Of a stretch of DNA of 64,000 nucleotides, positions 58,402-64,000 are shown in pieces (within the stretch, counting starts at the first letter, position 1; every line of letters starts with the position of its first letter). Both the position numbers and the translations under genes were made by a program. The notes under the pieces were generated by a model. That model had not been told where the DNA came from and made no database searches. It saw nothing but the letters and a program-made list of their open reading frames with translations. The DNA comes from Mycolicibacterium rhodesiae NBB3 (lineage in GTDB: Bacteria; Actinomycetota; Actinomycetes; Mycobacteriales; Mycobacteriaceae): assembly GCF_000230895.2 (NCBI RefSeq), contig NC_016604.1, positions 4,216,001 to 4,280,000 on the forward strand. Reading direction: 5' to 3'.

Positions 58402-59378
58402 TGTTGGCGCGCAACGCTGAATCGCTGTACTGGATCGGCCGTTATGTCGAGCGTGCCGACGATACCGCCCGCATCCTCGACGTGACGGTCCACCAGCTGC
58501 TGGAGGATTCCAGCGTCGACCCCGACCTTGCGTCGCGCACACTGCTGCGGGTGCTGGGCATCGAACCGCCCAAACAGTCGCTGGACGTGTGGTCGTTGAC
58601 CGACATCGTGGCGTTCAGTCGCGATACGCAGGGGGCGTGTTCGATCGTGGAGGCCATCTCGGCTGCCCGCGAAAATGCGCGCGGCGCCCGTGAGGTCACC
58701 TCCACTGAGATCTGGGAGTGCCTCAACACGACCTACAACGCACTCGCCGAACGTGAGCGCGCGGCCAAACGCCTTGGGCCGCATGAGTTCCTGTCGTTCG
58801 TCGAGGGTCGCGCGGCCATGTTCGCCGGTTTGGCGGACTCGACGCTCAGCCGTGACGACGGCTACCGGTTCATGGTGCTGGGCCGCGCGATCGAGCGAGT
58901 CGACATGACCGTGCGGCTGCTGCTGGCCCGTGTCGGCGACAGCGCCTCGTCACCCGCCTGGGTGACGGTACTGCGCTCGGCGGGCGCCCACGACACCTAT
59001 CTGCGTACCTACCGTGGGGTGCTGGACGCGGGCCGAGTGGTCGAGTTCATGCTGCTGGACCGGCTTTTCCCGCGGTCGGTCATGTACTCGCTACGGCTGG
59101 CCGAACACAGCCTCGACGAGCTGCGTCACCGCGCTCTCAACCGGGTGGGGGCGACTGCAGAAACGCAACGCTTGTTGGGCCGCGCGCGCAGCGAGCTGGA
59201 GTTTCTCCAGCCGGGCCTTCTCCTCGAGTCACTCGAAGAACGCCTCGCCGGATTGCAGAAGACCTGTGCTGACGTCGGAGAAGCGTTGGCGCTGGAGTAC
59301 TTCCACTCCGCACCGTGGGTCGCGTGGACGGACGCGAGTCGCCATGGCTCGCTGGTGATCGAGGAAGGCGAAGTCTGA
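58398..59378 (+). CDS. Alpha-E domain protein
   Basis: 326-residue all-helical protein of the alpha-E family (MLARNAESLYWIGRYVERADDTARIL, LGPHEFLSFVEGRAAMF, GYRFMVLGRAIERVDMTVRLL). Its biochemical role is unknown. It occurs next to permuted ATP-grasp and transglutaminase-like proteins in many bacteria, and the three are predicted to make or process a peptide-like product. ATG at 58398 (or 58401) overlaps the ATP-grasp stop; its own TGA shares a base with the next ATG. Matches Rv2410c. Confidence 0.9.
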   Translation: MMLARNAESLYWIGRYVERADDTARILDVTVHQLLEDSSVDPDLASRTLLRVLGIEPPKQSLDVWSLTDIVAFSRDTQGACSIVEAISAARENARGAREVTSTEIWECLNTTYNALAERERAAKRLGPHEFLSFVEGRAAMFAGLADSTLSRDDGYRFMVLGRAIERVDMTVRLLLARVGDSASSPAWVTVLRSAGAHDTYLRTYRGVLDAGRVVEFMLLDRLFPRSVMYSLRLAEHSLDELRHRALNRVGATAETQRLLGRARSELEFLQPGLLLESLEERLAGLQKTCADVGEALALEYFHSAPWVAWTDASRHGSLVIEEGEV

Positions 59379-60217
59379 TGTGGCGGCTGCGGGTGGTCCA
59401 TTCGACCGGTTACGCCTACAAGTCGCCGGTGACCGCATCGTTCAACGAGGCGCGGCTGACCCCGCGATCGGATTCCCGGCAGAACGTCATCCTGAATCGC
59501 GTCGAAACCGTCCCCGCGACAAGGTCATACCGCTACGTCGACTATTGGGGAACCGCGGTGACAGCGTTCGACCTGCACGCCCCGCACACCGAGTTGGAGG
59601 TGACCTCCTCGTCGGTCGTGGAGACCGACCGTGGCGATATGCCGAAAGACGATGTCACGTGGGAGGACCTGCGTTCCGAGGCGGTGATCGACCGTTTCGA
59701 CGAGGTCCTCACCCCGACCGACTACACACCTCACAGCAAGCGGATCGCGCGGGTGGGACAGCGCATCGCCAAGTACCACGACCCGCGTCAGGCCGTCACA
59801 GAGGCGGCGAACTGGGTGCACAGCGAGCTCGACTACGTTCCCGGCACCACCGGGGTGCACTCGTCCGGGCTGGATGCCCACCGCGAGGGCAAGGGCGTGT
59901 GCCAGGACTTCGCGCACCTCACGTTGATCTTGTTGCGCAGCATGGGGATTCCCAGTCGCTACGTGTCGGGGTATCTGCATCCGAACAAGAAGGCCAAGAT
60001 CGACGACACCATCGACGGCCAAAGTCATGCGTGGGTGCAGGCCTGGACGGGCGGCTGGTGGAACTACGACCCCACCAACGACGCCGACATCAACGAGCAG
60101 TACATCAGCGTCGGTGTCGGTCGAGACTATTCGGATGTGAGCCCACTCAAGGGCATCTACTCCGGTGAAGGCTCGACCGACCTCGACGTCGTCGTGGAGA
60201 TCACCCGACTGGCGTGA
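59378..60217 (+). CDS. Transglutaminase-like cysteine peptidase family protein
   Basis: 279 residues. An N-terminal beta-sandwich (MWRLRVVHSTGYAYKSPV, about 1-90) leads into a transglutaminase core with the triad C175 (GKGVCQDFAHL), H217 (QSHAWVQAW) and D231 (WNYDPTND). It probably hydrolyses or transfers an amide bond, perhaps on the product of the linked ATP-grasp. No signal peptide. It ends the three-gene unit and meets the convergent mycolyltransferase gene without a gap. Matches Rv2409c. Confidence 0.92.
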   Translation: MWRLRVVHSTGYAYKSPVTASFNEARLTPRSDSRQNVILNRVETVPATRSYRYVDYWGTAVTAFDLHAPHTELEVTSSSVVETDRGDMPKDDVTWEDLRSEAVIDRFDEVLTPTDYTPHSKRIARVGQRIAKYHDPRQAVTEAANWVHSELDYVPGTTGVHSSGLDAHREGKGVCQDFAHLTLILLRSMGIPSRYVSGYLHPNKKAKIDDTIDGQSHAWVQAWTGGWWNYDPTNDADINEQYISVGVGRDYSDVSPLKGIYSGEGSTDLDVVVEITRLA

Positions 60218-61174
60218 TCACGCCCCGAGTGTGCGCTGGATGTCGCCCTTCATCGCGTTCAGCTGTGCACCCCAGTAGGCCCAGTCGTGGATGCCGCTGG
60301 CAGGGAAGTTGAACGTGCCGTTGCTTCCGCCGTCGGCGACATAGACCCGCTGGAAGTTCTTGTTGCTGTCCAGCGTGATGCTTTCGAGCACCTGACCGGG
60401 GATGCCGGTGTCACCCAAGTCGCCGGGTCGCCCGTTGCCGCAGTACACCCAGATCCGGGTGCCGTTGCTCACCAGTTGGCCGACGTTGACGGTCGGATCG
60501 TTGCGCTGCCAGGCAGGTCCGCCGCCGGGGCCCCACATCGCGGTGGCGTCGAATCCGCCCGCGTCACGCATGGAGACGCCGACGAGCGTCGGCCAGATGC
60601 CCTCCGACAGGTTCAGGAAGCCCGACAGCGATCCGGCGTACTTGAACTGACCCGGATGGTACGCCGCCAGAATCAGCGCCGAGCTGCCCGACATGGACAG
60701 CCCCACCACCGCGTTGCCGGTCGGCGAAACACCTTTGTTCGCTGACAGATACGCGGGCAGCTCCGAGGTCAGGAACGTCTCCCACTGGTAGTTGTACGTG
60801 GTGCCGTTGCCGACGGCCGGGTTCTGCCAGTTGGTGTAGAAGCTCGACATGCCGCCGACGGGCATCACCACGGACAAGCCGGACTGGTAGTAGTCCTCGA
60901 ACGCCGCGGTCTCGATGTCCCACCCGCTGTTGTCATCGCGGGCGCGCAGTCCGTCGAGGAGGTACACGGCGTGTGTTCCACCGCCTTGGAACCTGACGGG
61001 GATGTCGCGACCCATCGCCGCGGACGGCACCATCAACGTCTCGACGGGGAGGCCGGGTCGTGAGTACGCTGCGGCCGTTCCCGTGCCACCGGCGACCCCG
61101 ATCAACCCCGGCACCACAAGCGCGACGAGGGCGCCGGCGAAGAATCGGCGCGCCATTCTGCTCAGTAATGTCAT
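60218..61174 (-). CDS. Antigen 85-type mycolyltransferase (Ag85C-like)
   Basis: Secreted esterase-fold enzyme that moves mycolic acids between trehalose lipids and arabinogalactan. A signal peptide (about 1-36, ARRFFAGALVALVVPGLIG, ending TAAA) is followed by the mature YSRPGLPVETLMVPS. The nucleophile is S160 in GLSMSGSS, the acid lies in VLESITLD and the histidine in GIHDWAYWGAQLNAMK. The cysteine pair of Ag85A/B is absent (PAVGNGTTYNYQWE), as in Ag85C. ATG 61174 is used; 61156 and upstream codons are alternatives. Confidence 0.9.
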   Translation of the reverse strand: MTLLSRMARRFFAGALVALVVPGLIGVAGGTGTAAAYSRPGLPVETLMVPSAAMGRDIPVRFQGGGTHAVYLLDGLRARDDNSGWDIETAAFEDYYQSGLSVVMPVGGMSSFYTNWQNPAVGNGTTYNYQWETFLTSELPAYLSANKGVSPTGNAVVGLSMSGSSALILAAYHPGQFKYAGSLSGFLNLSEGIWPTLVGVSMRDAGGFDATAMWGPGGGPAWQRNDPTVNVGQLVSNGTRIWVYCGNGRPGDLGDTGIPGQVLESITLDSNKNFQRVYVADGGSNGTFNFPASGIHDWAYWGAQLNAMKGDIQRTLGA

Positions 61175-61361
61175 TTGATTCGCACAACTTTCAATTGCAT
61201 GCCGCATCGACTGCGGTATTCGACTCAGGCGCTCCTGCTTCACACCTGCCGTGGTGGCCAGCTCTGCCGCGATCCGCAGCGGCTGCCAATGAAAATGTCG
61301 GCCAGCGACAACTTCACGTTACGGACGCCGGTGCCCGTGCGCCCGAATCGTCATAGTTCAG

Positions 61362-62039
61362 TCAGGAACTGCCGGTACTGTCCGTACCGGTCGCGTGCAC
61401 GAGCTTGGCGACCCACTCCGCGGCGGTCTTCACCAGGGGAGACTTCTGGTACGTGATGTGCGAGTTCCAATCTCGACCGAGCGAGCAGATGGGGTCGGCC
61501 TTGTTGCACAAGTCGGCGGTCTTGGCGCCGAAGTCGGGGCTCATTCGGGTGAGGGGCTGGCCGAGGCGCGCCGAGGGATTGCCGAACACCACCACCGCGG
61601 CGACGTGGGGCACAACCGCGCGAGGGAGCGGCTCCGTGTAGCCGAAACCGGCCATCGGTGCCGTAGTCACGATGTCGACGACGGCCGCGCCTTGCGAGTA
61701 GCCGCCCAGGACCAGCTTGGTGTCCGGGCAATCGGCGACTGTGCTCTTTATTCGGCGGCTCATGTCGTTGGCGCCCGCCGCGGCCTCGAGGAAGTCGAAC
61801 GACGCCGGATACTCGACCGCGTAGGTGCCGATCGAAAGCCCCTTGAGCATCGGTTTGAGGGTATTGACGAACGCCCGGCCGACCTGCCCGATGCCCGCGG
61901 GTTCGTCGGTGCCGCGGGCGAAGACGACCTCGACGTCCGGGCACTCGGGGGCGGCCGTGGCCTGCGACCCAACGCTCATCGATGCACCCAGGACGGCGAC
62001 CGTCAGCAGTCCGGCACGAAAGGCACGACCGGGGCGCAT
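61362..62039 (-). CDS. Cutinase-family secreted esterase
   Basis: 225 residues with a signal peptide (about 1-30, LLTVAVLGASMSVGSQATAA) and the cutinase fold. The first half has VVFARGTDEPAGIGQVG; the nucleophile lies in LGGYSQGAAV, the acid in NKADPICSLG and the histidine probably in NSHITYQKS. Two cysteine pairs fit the family disulfides. Mycobacterial homologues act on polyesters, lipids or phospholipids. ATG at 62039 follows GAGGAG. The 187-bp gap to the mycolyltransferase shows nothing clear. Confidence 0.9.
   Translation of the reverse strand: MRPGRAFRAGLLTVAVLGASMSVGSQATAAPECPDVEVVFARGTDEPAGIGQVGRAFVNTLKPMLKGLSIGTYAVEYPASFDFLEAAAGANDMSRRIKSTVADCPDTKLVLGGYSQGAAVVDIVTTAPMAGFGYTEPLPRAVVPHVAAVVVFGNPSARLGQPLTRMSPDFGAKTADLCNKADPICSLGRDWNSHITYQKSPLVKTAAEWVAKLVHATGTDSTGSS
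61372..61390 (-). terminator. Small hairpin in the 3' end of the cutinase gene
   Basis: CCGGTAC at 61372-61378 pairs perfectly with GTACCGG at 61384-61390 across a 5-base loop, just before the cutinase stop. No U-run follows, so a termination role is uncertain. Confidence 0.25.
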
Positions 62040-62155
62040 CGCGGTACCGCTCCTCTATCTCGAGGGATGTTCAGGTGTGGTGGGTTTTCCCAATTATCAC
62101 TTGCGTCACTCCTGTATCGCGAGAGTTGTAACCAATCCGAGACAGTTACAAAGCG

Positions 62156-63004
62156 TCAGGGCTTGGTGCACACACCGGGATGCACTTCGACGCGGTGCAG
62201 GTCGTCGCCCAATTCGATCTGGCGGTCGAACTTCGTCGCCGCGAGCGCACGCCACTGTTCTTCCTGGCCGCGCGCGAGCGGTGGCACGTAGTGAGTCAGG
62301 ACGAGAATGCCCACGCCGGCGCGTGCCGCGGTTTCGGCTGCCTGCTCTACCGAAGAGTGGTAGTCGAGGATGTCCCTGATCCGCTGCTGCGGCAACTGCT
62401 CGACGATGTCCTTCCGGATCACCGTGTGCACGAGGGCGCCTGCGCCGGCCGACAACGCGTCGAGGCTTTCGCAGGGGATCGTGTCTCCAGCCAATACGAC
62501 TGAGGCGCCGGCGAATTCGATGCGGAAGCCGATCGTCGGCTCGACCGGACGGTGCCATGTCGGCGCTACCCGGATGACGACGCCGGCCTCGTCCCAGACG
62601 GGTCCGTCGGTGTACTCGTGTACTTCCACCACAGGCGGCTCGGTGATGTCGGCATGGTGGGCGATGCGATAGCTGATGTCGGGGGCCAGCGCGGCCAGCG
62701 TCGCCTCGACGACCGTGGCGGTCCCCGGCGGACCGATGACCGGCAGGGGAGTGCGGGTGAACGTGTTGACCCACCGCGTTGTGATGACGTCGGACAAGTC
62801 GGTGATGTGATCGCTGTGGAGGTGGGTCAGCAGCAACGCGGTGATGCCCGCCGCACCCACGCCGACGGCCGCGGCCCGCATCAGTGCCCCACGTCCGCAG
62901 TCGATCAGAAACGTCGAATCGCCCGCCCGCACCAACGTCGACGGCCCCGCTCGATCGGGATCGACGATGGGGCTACCGGTGCCGAGCAGGGTGACCTCGA
63001 TCAT
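62156..63004 (-). CDS. rnz: Ribonuclease Z-like metallo-beta-lactamase protein
   Basis: 282 residues of the metallo-beta-lactamase fold with the metal motif HLHSDH (61-66) and later ligands in LAGDTIPCES and LTHYVPP. RNase Z cleaves the 3' trailer of tRNA precursors. The position matches Rv2407. The flexible exosite arm is not obvious, so a related hydrolase role cannot be excluded. ATG at 63004 (MIEVTLLGTGSP) is fixed by homology; TATACC lies 7 bases upstream. The aldo/keto reductase gene ends 37 bases before it. Confidence 0.88.
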   Translation of the reverse strand: MIEVTLLGTGSPIVDPDRAGPSTLVRAGDSTFLIDCGRGALMRAAAVGVGAAGITALLLTHLHSDHITDLSDVITTRWVNTFTRTPLPVIGPPGTATVVEATLAALAPDISYRIAHHADITEPPVVEVHEYTDGPVWDEAGVVIRVAPTWHRPVEPTIGFRIEFAGASVVLAGDTIPCESLDALSAGAGALVHTVIRKDIVEQLPQQRIRDILDYHSSVEQAAETAARAGVGILVLTHYVPPLARGQEEQWRALAATKFDRQIELGDDLHRVEVHPGVCTKP

Positions 63005-63011
63005 GGGGCTA

Positions 63012-63017
63012 GGTATA
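63012..63017 (-). promoter_or_regulatory. Candidate -10 of rnz
   Basis: On the minus strand TATACC lies 7 bases before the ATG at 63004, inside the perfect palindrome AGGTATACCT (63011-63020). Confidence 0.4.
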
Positions 63018-63041
63018 CCTGGCGAGTGCAGCCGATGGGTG

Positions 63042-64000
63042 CTATTCGCGGCCCGCGGACACCCACGCCAGATTTCCGAAGCGGTTGCCCTCGACCGCCG
63101 ATGCCGCGGCGTCAAGCGTCTCGACCTGTTCCGGCGTCAGGGTCACCCACAGCGACCCGCGGTTCTCCTCGACACGGGCCGCCCGCCGGGTTCCGGGGAT
63201 CGGCACGGCCGTGATTCCCAGTGCCTCTGCTCGGTACCGCAGCCACGCCAGCGCGACCTGCGCGGGCGTCGCGTCCTGCTGGGCGGCGACCGCCTTCACC
63301 AGCTCGACGACTGCGAGGTTCGCGTCGAACGCACCCTCGCGGAACCGTGGCATGGTGCGCCGGAAATCCGTCGACGGCAGGTCGGCGGCCGAGCTGATCG
63401 TTCCGGTGAGAAAGCCGCGGCCCAGCGGCGAATAGGGGACGAATCCGACGCCGAGTTCGGCCGCCGTCGGCACGACGTTGGCCTCGACGTCGCGGCTCCA
63501 GATCGACCACTCGCTCTGCACCGCGGCGATCGGATGCACCGCGACGGCTGCGCGCAGCTCGTCGGCGGTGACTTCCGAGAGCCCGAGATGGCGGACCTTG
63601 CCCGCGGCCACCAGCTCGGCCATGGCGCCCACGGTCTCCTCGATCGGCACGCTCGTGTCGCGGCGGTGCATGTAGTACAGGTCGACGACCTCGGTCTGCA
63701 GCCGCTGCAGGCTCTCGTCGATGCATCGACGGACATAATCGCCGTCGCCTCGGGCGGTGAGCTCGCCCGGAGCGCGATTCGCCGGGTTGCCCGTGATCCC
63801 GAACTTCGTTGCCAGCGTGACCTCGTCACGACGGTCGGCGAGCAGTTGGGAGATCAGTTGCTCGTTGGTGCCGCCGCCGTAGATGTTTGCGGTGTCGATG
63901 AAGGTCACGCCGAGGTCCAGGCTGCTGTGCAGCGTGGCCAGCGACTCCTTATCGTCTACCTCGCCGTACACCGGCGTCAGTGCCATCGCGCCGAAACCCA
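63042..64000 (-). CDS. Aldo/keto reductase, 5' end outside the window
   Basis: NADPH-dependent oxidoreductase of the AKR superfamily, class with broad carbonyl substrates. The visible part has DTANIYGGGTNE (tyrosine and aspartate), TKFGI (lysine), YYMHRRD (histidine), QSEWSIWSRD and the C-terminal VPIPGTRRAARVEEN cofactor region. An ATG at 63986 is not the true start: the frame continues as GFGA before it, matching the family's LGFGAM motif, so the gene extends past base 64000. It is complete at the 3' end. Confidence 0.9.
   Translation of the reverse strand, partial: GFGAMALTPVYGEVDDKESLATLHSSLDLGVTFIDTANIYGGGTNEQLISQLLADRRDEVTLATKFGITGNPANRAPGELTARGDGDYVRRCIDESLQRLQTEVVDLYYMHRRDTSVPIEETVGAMAELVAAGKVRHLGLSEVTADELRAAVAVHPIAAVQSEWSIWSRDVEANVVPTAAELGVGFVPYSPLGRGFLTGTISSAADLPSTDFRRTMPRFREGAFDANLAVVELVKAVAAQQDATPAQVALAWLRYRAEALGITAVPIPGTRRAARVEENRGSLWVTLTPEQVETLDAAASAVEGNRFGNLAWVSAGRE

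Overview
The window is a stretch of a fast-growing mycobacterial (Mycolicibacterium-like) chromosome. The evidence is the GC-rich sequence and the backbone gene order, which matches the M. tuberculosis Rv2445c-Rv2407 neighbourhood: ndk, rne, rplU, rpmA, obg, proB, nadE, rbsK, proA, moxR, VWA, nadD, rsfS, gpgP, octT, degV, then comEA, comEC, holA, rpsT, the ATP-grasp/alpha-E/transglutaminase trio and rnz. I see no tRNA, rRNA or CRISPR array.

Layout. 1-7.05 kb: ndk, a large RNase E with acidic arms, ribosomal proteins L21/L27, Obg and glutamate 5-kinase. 7.05-11.3 kb: an unknown protein, a sirtuin and an isochorismatase-like hydrolase, divergent from NAD synthetase. 11.3-14.3 kb: a CmtR-like metal-sensor operon and a complete IS481-family element with 15-bp target duplications. 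14.3-22.95 kb: enoyl-CoA hydratase and ribokinase, then the proA-moxR-VWA and nadD-rsfS-gpgP-octT-degV groups, the latter including two methylglucose lipopolysaccharide genes.

22.95-52.8 kb: an accessory block of about 30 kb lying between degV and comEA. It holds steroid-ring catabolism genes (KstD, KshA, 5-alpha Kst4D, HsaA-, HsaC- and HsaD-like enzymes), two Baeyer-Villiger monooxygenases, several short-chain dehydrogenases (two of a mycofactocin-associated type), acyl-CoA ligase and dehydrogenase, two HSL-type hydrolases, small SnoaL/Dabb-like proteins, and PadR and IclR regulators. The likely logic is: hydroxysteroid oxidation by SDRs; desaturation by KstD/Kst4D; 9-alpha hydroxylation by KshA to open ring B; ring A hydroxylation, cleavage and hydrolysis by the HsaA/C/D-like enzymes; Baeyer-Villiger insertion plus esterase/lactonase steps on ketones; and CoA-dependent beta-oxidation. 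Two genes are damaged. An IS3-family element sits in the 3' end of kshA and removes 23 C-terminal residues, and the first monooxygenase carries an in-frame TAG at codon 410.

52.8-64 kb: the conserved backbone resumes with comEA-comEC-holA, rpsT, the ATP-grasp/alpha-E/transglutaminase operon, an antigen 85C-like mycolyltransferase, a cutinase, RNase Z and a partial aldo/keto reductase cut by the window edge.

Many start codons lie 6-8 bases after a TANNNT or similar -10 hexamer, as expected for leaderless mycobacterial transcripts. Several convergent gene pairs share a CTAG at their stop codons.
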